Shown here: positions 27,097 to 36,430 of the stretch, one piece after another | Numbering within the stretch: the first letter of the stretch is position 1 | Layout: the number at the start of each line of letters is the position of its first letter | NCBI GenBank assembly: GCA_964584805.1 | Contig: CAZPAY010000010.1 | Location: 14,201-78,200 of the forward strand | Direction of reading: 5' to 3' | DNA from: JABHIE01 sp964584805 | GTDB lineage: Bacteria; Planctomycetota; UBA1135 | Length of the DNA: 64,000 bases | Program-made: the position numbers and the translations under genes | Notes under the pieces: generated by a model | Databases searched by the model: none | What the model was told of the DNA's origin: nothing | What the model saw: the letters and a program-made list of their open reading frames with translations, nothing else

Positions 27097-27139
27097 TTTT
27101 CCACACTTAGGGCGGCGACCATTTTCTTTATGTGGAAAA
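27097..27139. promoter_or_regulatory. Inverted pair of DnaA boxes upstream of dnaA
   Basis: TTTTCCACA at 27097-27105 and its inverse TGTGGAAAA at 27131-27139, 25 bases apart, in the 138-base gap between the cysteine desulfurase gene and dnaA. Both are exact DnaA-box matches (TTWTNCACA). The position is right for dnaA autoregulation or as an outer part of the origin. Confidence 0.6.
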
Positions 27140-27225
27140 CTAGGCAAAGAGCGTAAATTAGGCCCCTCGCAGCCACCGCCCTAAGTCTTTGTTTTAGCGT
27201 GCGTTACGGTTGCGGCCACTAAACG

Positions 27226-28614
27226 ATGCAACCCTCACAACTGCCCACACTTACGGCGCAATGGAGTAAAGCCTGCGAGGCTTTCCGCTCTAAGTTGGAT
27301 GCTGGTTTGGTTGACGGCTTTTTTATCCCAGCTGAGCTCACCTTATTTCAAGATGGCGTCCTTGCGTTGCAAGTGCCGTCGATCATGCATAGCAATCGAA
27401 TCAAACGATTTGAGGCTATTGTCCTTCAATATTTTGAGGCCTCGAAATTATCCATCACTGTTATTGAAAAAGATTTGCGCACCCGTCGTGATGTGGTGCC
27501 ACAGCAAAATCTACTTTCAGCTGTCCAACAACAGGCCAATCATGCTGGCGCGACTCCTGAGCAAACAAACATGCCGAGTCAAACGCCACAAGCTCCAACT
27601 TTGCACCCAAGCTATACCTTCGACCACTTTGTCGTTGGCCCCTGCAATCAAATGGCTCATGCTGCAGCTAATGCTGTTGCTGAAAACCCTGCCATTTCCT
27701 TCAATCCGCTTTTTCTTCACGGCAAAACAGGGGTGGGTAAAACCCACCTAATTCAGGCTATTGCGCATCATTTGCATGCAAAACAGCCTGATTTGAAGAT
27801 TGTTTTCCTCTCATGTGAACAATTCACAAATCACTATATTGAGGCCATCCGTGGCGGCGATATTGATGCATTCCGGCGGCGATATCGTTCAGCTGATGTG
27901 CTTGTGGTCGATGATATTCACAAACTTTCCAATAAAGAAAAGACTCAAGAGGAATTTTTCAACACTTTTAACGCCCTTCACCAAGCTCAAAAGCAAGTCG
28001 TCCTTACGAGCGATGATCCGCCCGAAGACATCGAGGGCTTACAAGCTCAGCTCGTGAGCCGGTTCTCGTGGGGCCTTGTCAGTGAAATCGAAATTCCTGG
28101 TGTTGAAACGCGCCAGGCCATTCTTTCGCGAAAATCCGAGGAAAAAGGCTTGCGTGTCCCTCCTGAGGTTTTGACTTTCATGGCTGAACTAAGCGGCAAT
28201 AGTGTGCGCGAGCTCGAGGGTTGCCTCAGCAAGGTGCAAATGCGCGCCATGCTTGAGCGTCGCCCAATTGATCTCGCCTTGGCCCGACTGGCACTCCGTG
28301 ATGATTTAAGGCGCACAAATCGCCCAATCCGCATGGAAGACATCATCCAAGTGGTGATTGATCATTACCAAGTTTCGTTGTCTGACTTGCAGAGTGGCGG
28401 TCGGAAAGCCACGCTAATGTTACCTCGACAGATTTGCATGTTCTTAGCGCGCCACATGACCAGCATGAGTTTGGTCGAGATTGGCAATTACTTTGGCGGT
28501 CGAGATCATTCCACGGTAAGCAATGCCCTGAAAAAAATGAACAAGAGGCGACAAATCGAAACCGAATTTGCCCAGCTCTTGTCAGACTTTGACCGACAGA
28601 TACGACAAATCTGA
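27226..28614 (+). CDS. dnaA: Chromosomal replication initiator DnaA
   Basis: AAA+ initiator that binds DnaA boxes and melts the origin. 462 residues. Domain I covers residues 1-85 and a Gln-rich linker runs to about 125. The AAA+ domain has Walker A GKTGVGKTHL (166-175) and Walker B VLVVDDIH (225-232). The C-terminal box-binding domain carries GNYFGGRDHSTVSNALKK. Two small departures are seen: the P-loop starts HGKTG rather than GGxGL, and Walker B reads DDIHKLSNKEKTQEE in place of DDIQFLAGKE. It is followed by a rho-independent terminator and an origin-like region. Confidence 0.96.
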   Translation: MQPSQLPTLTAQWSKACEAFRSKLDAGLVDGFFIPAELTLFQDGVLALQVPSIMHSNRIKRFEAIVLQYFEASKLSITVIEKDLRTRRDVVPQQNLLSAVQQQANHAGATPEQTNMPSQTPQAPTLHPSYTFDHFVVGPCNQMAHAAANAVAENPAISFNPLFLHGKTGVGKTHLIQAIAHHLHAKQPDLKIVFLSCEQFTNHYIEAIRGGDIDAFRRRYRSADVLVVDDIHKLSNKEKTQEEFFNTFNALHQAQKQVVLTSDDPPEDIEGLQAQLVSRFSWGLVSEIEIPGVETRQAILSRKSEEKGLRVPPEVLTFMAELSGNSVRELEGCLSKVQMRAMLERRPIDLALARLALRDDLRRTNRPIRMEDIIQVVIDHYQVSLSDLQSGGRKATLMLPRQICMFLARHMTSMSLVEIGNYFGGRDHSTVSNALKKMNKRRQIETEFAQLLSDFDRQIRQI

Positions 28615-28631
28615 TGCCTTGGTTTCTCACT

Positions 28632-28667
28632 CTCCCTGTACCCGAAACGGTGCAGGGAGTTTGCTTT
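28632..28667 (+). terminator. Rho-independent terminator after dnaA
   Basis: An 11-bp stem (28632-28642 with 28649-28659, one G-U pair) closes a six-base loop CGAAAC and is followed by TTTGCTTT. It begins 18 bases after the dnaA stop codon and reads into the origin region, so it should insulate dnaA transcription from the AT-rich region and dnaN. Confidence 0.8.
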
Positions 28668-28732
28668 GGCCCCGGTAAAACCTGTGTAAAAACAGTGGAT
28701 TTCTTATGGGCAACAAAGCGAGTTCTACCCTG

Positions 28733-28969
28733 CTTTCCCCAGCCTGCTGAGTCACACAAATCACCTCTGTGTATATCCCCCTTGTTCTCCCCAAGTTTTC
28801 CCCAGTGCGTCCCCAGCGTTTCCCGTGAAAAAGACTTTTGCTACTGTTCCAAACCTTTGTAATTAAACAACTTACGATTCATTTTCGTGCTTTATCCACA
28901 CGCAACGCCCCTCTATACTATGACTACTAATTCTTAATTACTTATTACTTAAGTAACCCCTTCCCTCCC
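28733..28969 (+). other. oriC: Candidate replication origin between dnaA and dnaN
   Basis: The 355-base gap 28615-28969 holds, after the terminator, a run of DnaA-box-like nonamers at exact 11-bp steps: 28774 (weak), 28785 TTCTCCCCA, 28796 TTTTCCCCA, 28807 GCGTCCCCA and 28818 GTTTCCCGT, with CTTTCCCCA also at 28733. A perfect box TTATCCACA lies at 28892-28900, followed by a GC-rich patch (28901-28912). Then come CTA repeats at 28913, 28918, 28924 and 28927 inside an AT-rich stretch up to 28960. Box, GC patch and CTA repeats is the order of a basal unwinding element with DnaA-trios. The dnaA-dnaN location is the classical bacterial oriC site. No initiation assay data are available here. Confidence 0.68.
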
Positions 28970-30106
28970 ATGAAATTCCTCATTGACCGCCTTGCTTTCC
29001 GGGACGCTCTCCAGCGTGTCGAGATGGCCATTGACCGTAAACCCACACGCCCAGTGCTGGGTGGCATCCTCATCGAAGCCAATAATGATTCTGTTGTTTT
29101 GATGGCTTCCGACCTCGACATGGCCGTGCGATATCGTCTTGGCCAAGTTCAAGTCGATTCGCCAGGCTGGGCTATCGTCCCGGGTCGTGAGCTCGTGGAT
29201 ATCGTCAAAGACGTAGAGTCTGAGACAGTTACGCTTTCGCTGACAGATAAAGGCCTGTGTCAGGTCGACGCGGGCGAAGACCAATGCTCGCTCGTCACCA
29301 TGGAATCAAGCGCGCAGGGTTTTGAGTCGCCTGAGAGTTTTCCGACCGTGCCGCACTTCGAAGAAGGCGAAAAGGGCTTGGTGCTTTCTAAAACCGATTT
29401 CATGCTGATGGTTGGCGCGACTCGTTTTTGCACTTCGAAAGTCAAAGACGCGCGCTTCGTTACTGAGGGGGTATTGCTTGAAACCGATGGCGATAAGGTA
29501 ACCATGGTCGGCACAGATGGCCGGCGTTTGAGTTGTATTCGCCGCACCGCTGAGACCGTGCCAGAAAAAAATCTGCACAGCGTTTTGATGCCGCGTGTTC
29601 TGGATCAAGTCATGCGTTACGGGCAAGACGAATCAGGAGAAAGTCTTGAGATGCGTTTCTTAGGTAATCTCGTGGGTTTCCGTATTGGCAATCTAGAGTC
29701 TTTCGGTCGTGTGCTTGAGGGTGAATTTCCTTCCTACGAAAATGTGATTCCAAAAGGCGGCAAACATGTCGTCCGTGCACATCGTGATTCGTTTTCGCAA
29801 AAGTTACGCTTAGCGAGTCATCTGACATCAGATTCGGCAGCTGTGGTTAAAGTTTCGTTGAAAACTAATGCCCTTGAGATTGCTTCTGAGCATGAAGGTC
29901 GTGGGCGTGCTACAGCGAGTTTTGAAGTGGATTATGTGGGCGATGGCATCTTGGCCTCATTCAATCCCGTGTTCCTTCTTGACGGCCTGAAAGCTTCCCA
30001 CAGCGATCAGATTGAGTTGCAGATGGAAGAGTCTTCGCGACCTGTGAAGTTTGTTCTGGGTGACGACTTTGAGTATGTCGTAATGCCTTTGTCTATGACA
30101 AGCTGA
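28970..30106 (+). CDS. dnaN: DNA polymerase III beta sliding clamp
   Basis: Ring-shaped processivity clamp. 378 residues, the usual 360-380, with the three-domain repeat and family segments such as TRPVLGGILIEANND, GRRLSCIRR and the C-terminal PVKFVLGDDFEYVVMPL. It follows the origin-like region and precedes the DUF721 and gyrB genes in the common dnaA-dnaN-gyrB order. recF, often between them, is absent; a DUF721 gene takes its place. Confidence 0.95.
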   Translation: MKFLIDRLAFRDALQRVEMAIDRKPTRPVLGGILIEANNDSVVLMASDLDMAVRYRLGQVQVDSPGWAIVPGRELVDIVKDVESETVTLSLTDKGLCQVDAGEDQCSLVTMESSAQGFESPESFPTVPHFEEGEKGLVLSKTDFMLMVGATRFCTSKVKDARFVTEGVLLETDGDKVTMVGTDGRRLSCIRRTAETVPEKNLHSVLMPRVLDQVMRYGQDESGESLEMRFLGNLVGFRIGNLESFGRVLEGEFPSYENVIPKGGKHVVRAHRDSFSQKLRLASHLTSDSAAVVKVSLKTNALEIASEHEGRGRATASFEVDYVGDGILASFNPVFLLDGLKASHSDQIELQMEESSRPVKFVLGDDFEYVVMPLSMTS

Positions 30107-30113
30107 TTTAGTC

Positions 30114-30443
30114 TTGGCGAAAGAGCGATTCAAGCAAGAGCCGGTGGCGCTTGGCGATTTAATGCGCCAGGCGACACAGCGCTTAGGCCTGGGCCGCAAC
30201 CAAGAGCACGACCTCGTTTTCCAAGCTTGGGAAGCCATTTTCCCTGAAGAGTATCGTAAGCGCATGCGCCCCACACGGTTTCATTCAGGTTGTTTGTCGA
30301 TAGCGGTATCTTCTGCACCTTTGTTAGAAGAAATGCGTTGTTTTCGGCAGAGTGATTTTTTAGCTCTCTTAAATGATGAGTTATCTCGATTAAGTAATCA
30401 ATCTAGTGTGGTTGTACGCCGACTAGATTTCCGCCGCAATTAG
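30114..30443 (+). CDS. DUF721 (DciA-like) protein
   Basis: A 109-residue DUF721 protein. In bacteria that lack DnaC or DnaI, DUF721 proteins (DciA) help load the replicative helicase DnaB. Features: basic start, LGLGRNQEHDLVFQAWEAIFPEEY helix, then HSGCLSIAVSSAPLLEEMRCFRQSDFLALLND, which is the DciA KH-like core. The start is TTG at 30114, eight bases after dnaN. Its place between dnaN and gyrB fits a role in replication start. Confidence 0.8.
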   Translation: MAKERFKQEPVALGDLMRQATQRLGLGRNQEHDLVFQAWEAIFPEEYRKRMRPTRFHSGCLSIAVSSAPLLEEMRCFRQSDFLALLNDELSRLSNQSSVVVRRLDFRRN

Positions 30444-30472
30444 TGGCTTTCAACCGTCAAACGGTTTGATAA

Positions 30473-32890
30473 ATGTCTGAAAAGAAAAAAGAATACAGTG
30501 CCGGGTCGATTCAGTTCCTCAAAGATCTTGAGGGCGTCCGTATGCGACCTGCCATGTACATTGGCGATACATCTTTCGGTGGTTTTCACCACTTGTTATG
30601 GGAGATTGTTGACAACGCAGTTGATGAAGCATTAGCGGGTCATTGCGATGTGGTGCACATCACTCTTAATGAAGATGGCTCGGCAACCGTGACCGATAAT
30701 GGTCGGGGTATTCCGGTTGATATTCATCCTGAAGAAGGCATCCCTGCGGTTGAGTTGGTGATGACCAAATTGCATGCTGGCGGTAAGTTCGATAGCGAAT
30801 CTTATGCAGTTTCGGGCGGTCTTCATGGGGTAGGTATTTCCGTTGTGAATGCTTTGACAGAATGGACAGATGTCGAAGTATTTAAAGAAGGCCAAGTTCA
30901 TAAGCTGAGCTTTAGTCGCGGTCTTTGTACGAAAAAGATGGAAGTTCTTGGCAAGACAAAGCGCAAGGGCACGCGCGTTACTTTCCGACCTGACCGCGAG
31001 ATTTTTGATGTTGATAGTTTTGATTGGGATACCGTGCGCGGGCGTTTACGCGAGATGGCATATCTCATGGGCACGAGCGGTTTACGCATTGAGCTCGAAG
31101 ATGCCCGCACTGAGCAGCAAGAGGTGTTTCATTATCCCGAAGGGATGGTCGCGTACATTCGCGACTTAACCGAAGGGAAAGAGCGCATTACGACTGATGT
31201 GGTGCACTTCATTAGCGATGTTGATTATGAAGGCAAAAAATACGGAGTAGAGGTCGCTCTTTGTTATGCAAATGATTGGCATGAAGGTATTTTTTCCTTT
31301 GCCAATAACATTCGCACGGCGGATGGCGGCACGCACATGGCTGGCTTTCGTGCAGGCATGACGCGTACGCTAAACACTTTTCTGAAAGATCAAAAGCTAC
31401 TTAAGAAGGGTGAAATCCCCAACGGTGATGATTATCGTTCCGGTCTTTATGCGGTTGTGAGTATTAAAATTCCTGACCCACAATTTGTCGGTCAAACAAA
31501 AGGTAAACTCGGTTCGCGTGAAGCCGCTTCTATTGTTGAAACGGTCGTGAATGACAAGTTGGGCACCTACTTTGAAGAAAACCCAAATGTTGGCAAAGCG
31601 ATTATTCGCAAAGCTCTTTTAGCGCGTGATGCGCGTGATGCAGCGCGGAAGCAACGCGATTTGGTTCGGCGTAAAGGTGCGCTTTCGTCTGGGTCATTGC
31701 CAGGGAAGCTGGCGGATTGTCAACAGCGCAACAACACAACAACTGAGTTGTACTTGGTTGAGGGTGATTCTGCGGGTGGTTCAGCTAAGACGGGTCGCGA
31801 TCGCCGCTTCCAAGCCATCTTGCCCTTACGAGGCAAAATTCTGAATGTTGAAAAGCACACGGCTAGCAAAATATTGGCTAATAATGAAATTCAAACCATC
31901 ATTCAGGCTTTAGGCGCCGGCTATGCTGATGACTTCGATATTGAAAAATGTCGCTATGGCAAAATCATCATCATGACTGACGCCGATGTGGATGGCTCTC
32001 ACATCCGTACCTTGATTATGACCTTCTTCTTTCGTCAGATGCGCCAGCTGATTGAAGCGGGTCGCATTTATGTCGCTTGCCCGCCGCTTTTCCGTGTGCA
32101 GAAGAAAGGGTCGAAAGCATTTAAGTACATTCACGACGAAGGCGAGCTGAACAAAAGCGTGCTAGGCCAAGGCCTTGACCACGCCACCTTAATGGTTCCT
32201 GGCGGAAAAGTTTTCGAAGGAGAAGAATTGCAAACAATTGTCGCTGCTTTGCAAAAGCTTGACCATTCCATGCTTGCACTGCGCGGCAATCGTCGTGGCG
32301 TTACCCCAGAAGAATACTTGGCTATGGGCACCGAATCTGGGGTGCCATCCCACATGGTTTTGGAAAGCAATAGTAAGCAAAAGCACTGGTTTTATAACGA
32401 TGCCGATTGGTCAGCATTCATGACTGAGCGCTCTGATGTAAAAATCTGGGAAGGCCCCGATTCGGCAGTTTTAAAAGATGAGGCCGATTTACTTTCTTTC
32501 GTTTACCATGAGCGTAACGATGTCGAAAAAGCATTAGATGCCTTGCAGGCCCTTGGTCTACCACGCAATGAAGTGGATTGGGCGGGTGGATTCCGGATGT
32601 CGTCCGGAAAAGAAGAGCGAGAGACGATGAATCCCTCTAATGTGTTGGGCCTACTTCGCGAATTAGGCATGAAGACGATTGAGGTCCAGCGTTACAAGGG
32701 CCTCGGCGAAATGAACCCAGATCAGTTATGGGAATCGACCATGAACCCCGATACTCGTTTACTTAAACGCGTCGTCTTGGAAGATGAATTTGAAGCAGAT
32801 CGTATTTTCTCAATGCTTATGGGCGACGAGACTGAGCCACGGCGGAAATACATCGAAGAGCATGCGCACGAAGTGCACATTGAGGTTTAG
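30473..32890 (+). CDS. gyrB: DNA gyrase subunit B
   Basis: ATPase subunit of gyrase, which introduces negative supercoils. 805 residues, matching the longer GyrB group with an insertion in the C-terminal half. N-terminal GHKL ATPase motifs: DNAVDEALAGHC, DNGRGIPVD, GGLHGVGISVVNAL. TOPRIM motifs: LYLVEGDSAGGSAKTGRDR and DADVDGSHIRTL. The typical C-terminal tail RRKYIEEHAHEV ends the protein. gyrA is not in the window. The ATG at 30473 follows the DUF721 stop by 29 bases. Confidence 0.96.
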   Translation: MSEKKKEYSAGSIQFLKDLEGVRMRPAMYIGDTSFGGFHHLLWEIVDNAVDEALAGHCDVVHITLNEDGSATVTDNGRGIPVDIHPEEGIPAVELVMTKLHAGGKFDSESYAVSGGLHGVGISVVNALTEWTDVEVFKEGQVHKLSFSRGLCTKKMEVLGKTKRKGTRVTFRPDREIFDVDSFDWDTVRGRLREMAYLMGTSGLRIELEDARTEQQEVFHYPEGMVAYIRDLTEGKERITTDVVHFISDVDYEGKKYGVEVALCYANDWHEGIFSFANNIRTADGGTHMAGFRAGMTRTLNTFLKDQKLLKKGEIPNGDDYRSGLYAVVSIKIPDPQFVGQTKGKLGSREAASIVETVVNDKLGTYFEENPNVGKAIIRKALLARDARDAARKQRDLVRRKGALSSGSLPGKLADCQQRNNTTTELYLVEGDSAGGSAKTGRDRRFQAILPLRGKILNVEKHTASKILANNEIQTIIQALGAGYADDFDIEKCRYGKIIIMTDADVDGSHIRTLIMTFFFRQMRQLIEAGRIYVACPPLFRVQKKGSKAFKYIHDEGELNKSVLGQGLDHATLMVPGGKVFEGEELQTIVAALQKLDHSMLALRGNRRGVTPEEYLAMGTESGVPSHMVLESNSKQKHWFYNDADWSAFMTERSDVKIWEGPDSAVLKDEADLLSFVYHERNDVEKALDALQALGLPRNEVDWAGGFRMSSGKEERETMNPSNVLGLLRELGMKTIEVQRYKGLGEMNPDQLWESTMNPDTRLLKRVVLEDEFEADRIFSMLMGDETEPRRKYIEEHAHEVHIEV

Positions 32891-32907
32891 CGGCCCTTTT
32901 TGGGTGA

Positions 32908-34770
32908 TTAGCTAAACGACTGAAAAGTCACCCAAGCGCCCAGCCACGCAATCGCAAACATATAGCTCATCATAAAGATGGGCCATCGCCAGGTATTCGT
33001 TTCACGCTTTACGACAGCAAAAGTTGAAAGGCAAAGTAGTGCATAAACGAAAAACACCAATAAGCTCAGTGCCGCGGCAAGGGTGAGCGGTGGCTTGCCC
33101 GTGACTGGGTCGGGCCGGGAAAGCAAATCCCCCAGGCTCGTAAAATCATCACCTTCGTTCGGATAGGCGTAAACCTGCGCTAAGGTGGATACCATTAACT
33201 CGCGAGCCGCAAAACTTGCGACGAGCCCGATGTTGATGCGCCAGTCGTAGCCAAGAGGCTTAAATATGGGCTCCATTGCATGGCCTACATCAGCGGCCCA
33301 GCTGTGCTCGAGCGAATGTGCTTGCGCTTGAGCAGGAGTGTAGTTTTCAGGCGCCTCAGTTTGGGGAAAGTTGAGGAGCACCCAAAGCACAATGGAGCCA
33401 ACCAAAATAATGGAGCCCGCTGTTTGCAAGAAAACCTTGAGCCGCCGCCAAACTTGAACGGCAATCGATTTAAGAGAGGGGAAGCGATAGGGGGGCAGCT
33501 CAAGGTAAAAAGGTAAACTCGCGCCGCGTAAAAGCCCCCGCTTGAAAAAAGCGGCAAACAAAATTGCACTAAAACCGCCCAATAGATAAAGGCCCATAAG
33601 CGTTAAAGCTTGAAGGGTAAACGGGCCGACAATTTTTGTATCGGGAATAAATGCGGTAATTAGTAATGCGTAAACAGGCAGTCGTGCCGAGCATGTGGCA
33701 AAGGGCGCAACCAAAATAGTCGCGAGCCGATCACGCGGCGAAGGAATTGAGCGAGTGGCCATGATGCCCGGCACAGAGCAGGCGTAAGAAGAAAGTAATG
33801 CTATGAAACAGCGCCCTTCAAGCCCAGCCCAGCCCATGACGCGATCAACGACAAAAGCAGCGCGAGCCATATAGCCACTTGCCTCAAAGAAAAAGATAAG
33901 CGCAAAGAGTAGAGCGATTTGGGGGACGAAAACAAGGACGGCCCCAACGCCACGGATGATGCCGTCTGCTAAGAGGCTCGTCATAAGCCCCGGAGGAAAA
34001 GTATGAATAACCCAGTCGGCTAGGGCGTCCATGCTGCCCGCAAAAAGATCCATGGCGGGCGCTGCCCAGGAAAAAATGGCCTGAAAGAAAACTGCAAGGA
34101 AGGCAAAAAAGACCACCATGCCCAAAACAGGGTGGAGCAAAATGCGATCCATCGCGCGCGTCAGGCCGCTCTCTTGAACGGGGTGTCGCTCGACTTTTTC
34201 TAAGAGCGCGTCAGCCCATGCAAAACGCGCTTCAGTGTTTGACTCGGGCAATTCGGTGGGTCGGGCCCAAGTATTTGGATCAGCGAGATTTTCGCGCAAA
34301 TCTGCAATGCCTAGACCGCGATTTCCCACGACGCCAAGCACAGGAATGCCAAGCAGTTTTTTCAAAAGGAACAAGTCGTAGTCACCGCCGCGAGCTTTAA
34401 GCTCATCAATCATGGTGAGCACAAGTAGGGTTGGGCGGCCAAGCTGTAAAATTTCAGCCAACATGGGCAGAGAGCGCTGCAGCGTCGTCGCGTCGGCAAC
34501 CATGACGATGCCGTCGGGAGCGTTTTCACCCATTTCGCCCTTTAATACGCGCACTGCGACAGCCTCGTCTTCGGAAACCGCGTGTAGCGAATAAGTGCCC
34601 GGTAAGTCGATGAGCGTGATTTCGCTCGTACCTGTTTGAACGGTTCCGGTACGGCGATCAACGGTAACGCCAGGGTAATTGCCGGTTTTCGCCCGAAGCC
34701 CAGTAAGTGCGTTGAACAGCGTGGTTTTGCCAGAATTAGGGCTTCCTAATAATGCGAGTCGTGTACTCAT
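32908..34770 (-). CDS. feoB: Ferrous iron transport protein B
   Basis: Inner-membrane Fe(II) uptake protein with an N-terminal GTPase. 620 residues, slightly short of the usual 650-770. The G-domain has GSPNSGKTTLFNAL (G1), DLPGTYSL (G3) and a G4-like LTMIDELKARG. The membrane part begins near residue 205 with the core segments (LLALIFFFEASGYMARAAFV and SSYACSVPGIMATR), ending with helices to the C-terminus. ATG overlaps feoA by four bases; gyrB and feoB converge with 17 bases between them. Confidence 0.94.
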   Translation of the reverse strand: MSTRLALLGSPNSGKTTLFNALTGLRAKTGNYPGVTVDRRTGTVQTGTSEITLIDLPGTYSLHAVSEDEAVAVRVLKGEMGENAPDGIVMVADATTLQRSLPMLAEILQLGRPTLLVLTMIDELKARGGDYDLFLLKKLLGIPVLGVVGNRGLGIADLRENLADPNTWARPTELPESNTEARFAWADALLEKVERHPVQESGLTRAMDRILLHPVLGMVVFFAFLAVFFQAIFSWAAPAMDLFAGSMDALADWVIHTFPPGLMTSLLADGIIRGVGAVLVFVPQIALLFALIFFFEASGYMARAAFVVDRVMGWAGLEGRCFIALLSSYACSVPGIMATRSIPSPRDRLATILVAPFATCSARLPVYALLITAFIPDTKIVGPFTLQALTLMGLYLLGGFSAILFAAFFKRGLLRGASLPFYLELPPYRFPSLKSIAVQVWRRLKVFLQTAGSIILVGSIVLWVLLNFPQTEAPENYTPAQAQAHSLEHSWAADVGHAMEPIFKPLGYDWRINIGLVASFAARELMVSTLAQVYAYPNEGDDFTSLGDLLSRPDPVTGKPPLTLAAALSLLVFFVYALLCLSTFAVVKRETNTWRWPIFMMSYMFAIAWLGAWVTFQSFS

Positions 34771-35027
34771 AGCTGGCCCCCGATTGTCTCAATGAGCACG
34801 CGTTTTGCTTCGCGCACGCGCAAACAGAGTTGGTAGCCGCGCAAAGCCACAATGATGGGGCCGCCAAATGGCGCCTGCCGGCAAAAGGAAACTTCGGTGC
34901 CTGGCGTAAAGCCCAATTCGCGTAAACGCATAGCAGCGTCATCATCGCCCTGAACAGAGCGGATGCGGGCAACACCAGCTTGGCTGAGCTCAGCGAGTGT
35001 TGTTGGGGCAGAGTAGGGCGGGTTCAT
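34767..35027 (-). CDS. feoA: Ferrous iron transport protein A
   Basis: Small SH3-like regulator of FeoB, 86 residues. The family pattern is seen: LSQAGVARIRSVQGDD, RLRELGFTPGTEVSFCRQAPFGGP and the C-terminal LRGYQLCLRVREAKRVLIE. It overlaps feoB by four bases, so the two are co-translated. The gap to the divergent rpiA (35028-35116) shows no clear Fur box. Confidence 0.9.
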   Translation of the reverse strand: MNPPYSAPTTLAELSQAGVARIRSVQGDDDAAMRLRELGFTPGTEVSFCRQAPFGGPIIVALRGYQLCLRVREAKRVLIETIGGQL

Positions 35028-35116
35028 GGACGCGCTTATTGCGACAAGGTATCAAACCATACTCCCTTACTATAACCTCTCGGAAGCGAGTCGGCGAGTG
35101 GATAAGATAGGCGCAA

Positions 35117-35830
35117 ATGCTACCGCCCAACTCCCAGAAATCCGCCAAGCAGGTCGTTGGCGAAGCCGCAGCTGCTCTCGTTGAGCCAGGCATGGTTCTT
35201 GGCCTCGGGACGGGATCGACCGTGACCTTCTTCCTCGACGCGCTAGCCGAGCGAATGCAGTCGCAAGAGCTTTCTCTTAAAGGGGTTGCGACATCAACTG
35301 CGACGGCAGATTATTGTGAAGAGCTTGGCCTTGAGCTTACCACTCTGGCTGATAACCCAGAACTCGATTTGGTCATCGACGGCGCAGATGAGGTAGACAG
35401 CCAGTTTCGCCTTATCAAGGGCGGCGGTGGAGCGCTTTTAAGAGAAAAAATAGTCGCTGCAGCGGGGCGCAAGGTAGTCATTATTGTGAGCAGTGAAAAA
35501 ATAGTCGACAAGCTTGGCACAACTTTTCTACTACCTATAGAGGTGATGCCGTTTGGTTATTTCGCGACGCTTGATAAAGTCGCGCAACATGGCTGCCAGC
35601 CATTTTTGCGAATGACGGAAGACGACCAGCCGTTTTTGACCGACAACGGCAATTACATTCTCGATTGCAAATTTCCACAGGGCCTGGATCAAACCGAAGC
35701 TCTCCACGCAAGCCTTTCACAAATCCCTGGCGTCGCAGAAATTGGTCTTTTTATCGGCCTTTGCGACCAGGTGTTAGAAGGCTGCGCCGACGGCACGCTT
35801 GTCGTGCACGAAAAAAACGAATTGTTTTAA
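35117..35830 (+). CDS. rpiA: Ribose 5-phosphate isomerase A
   Basis: Interconverts ribose 5-phosphate and ribulose 5-phosphate in the pentose phosphate pathway; ribulose 5-phosphate is also the substrate of KdsD earlier in this window. 237 residues. Conserved: MVLGLGTGSTVTFFLDAL, LVIDGADEVDSQFRLIKGGGGALLREKIVA (with active-site Asp and Glu) and the C-terminal DGTLVVHEKNELF. The HD hydrolase gene follows after four bases. Confidence 0.94.
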   Translation: MLPPNSQKSAKQVVGEAAAALVEPGMVLGLGTGSTVTFFLDALAERMQSQELSLKGVATSTATADYCEELGLELTTLADNPELDLVIDGADEVDSQFRLIKGGGGALLREKIVAAAGRKVVIIVSSEKIVDKLGTTFLLPIEVMPFGYFATLDKVAQHGCQPFLRMTEDDQPFLTDNGNYILDCKFPQGLDQTEALHASLSQIPGVAEIGLFIGLCDQVLEGCADGTLVVHEKNELF

Positions 35831-35834
35831 TCAC

Positions 35835-36428
35835 ATGGAAAACATCCTCAAACTTGACGCTGATGCGCTTGCCGCACGCGTCATTGAAATCATGGGCGCA
35901 GACACTTGGCCGCCTGTACACAAAGCCATCGATATGGTTAACGAAAAGCATGGCGGGCAAACACGCAAAGACGGCAGCGACTTTCGCGGCCACCCTTTCC
36001 GGGTCGCGCTTTATCTTTGCGACATCGCTGGCCTGAAAGACGCTAACTTGGTTTGCGCGGGTTTGCTTCACGACATGGTGGAAGATACCGATGTTGACAT
36101 TTTTGATATCGAAGATGATTTCGGCCCCAAGGTGGGCGACATGGTGCGCGCCTTGACTTGGCCCTTGCGCAAAGAGGGTGTCGATCGCAGCGAGCACGAC
36201 CTTAAATTATTCAAAGAGTTGAGTTGGGCCGACCGTGATGCTCAAATTGTAAAGAGCGCTGACCGCATCGACAACATCGCCACGATTGACGGCGCGTTTT
36301 GCGATGACCATCGTGACGCCTATTTAGCCACCACGCGCGAGGGAATGCTACCTTTAACCCTTGCTTGCAATACCGCACTTTATCATGCACTTAACAATGC
36401 GTTAATTGCAAAGGGCTGCCCCGAATAA
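35835..36428 (+). CDS. HD-domain phosphohydrolase (RelA/SpoT hydrolase-like)
   Basis: A 197-residue cytoplasmic HD hydrolase similar to the hydrolase half of RelA/SpoT. Motifs: RGHPFRVALYL (first metal-binding His), AGLLHDMVEDTDVD (HD motif) and DAQIVKSADRIDNIAT (late Asp). There is no synthetase or TGS domain, so if it acts on (p)ppGpp it would be a small hydrolase; other nucleotides are possible. The ATG at 35835, four bases after rpiA, is preferred over an upstream in-frame codon inside rpiA. Confidence 0.78.
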   Translation: MENILKLDADALAARVIEIMGADTWPPVHKAIDMVNEKHGGQTRKDGSDFRGHPFRVALYLCDIAGLKDANLVCAGLLHDMVEDTDVDIFDIEDDFGPKVGDMVRALTWPLRKEGVDRSEHDLKLFKELSWADRDAQIVKSADRIDNIATIDGAFCDDHRDAYLATTREGMLPLTLACNTALYHALNNALIAKGCPE

Positions 36429-36430
36429 CC

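Noticed and set aside
28817..28832. Near-parS sequence CGTTTCCCGTGAAAAA in the dnaA-dnaN gap
   Set aside because: It matches only 13 of 16 parS bases and overlaps the phased DnaA-box-like array, which explains it better.
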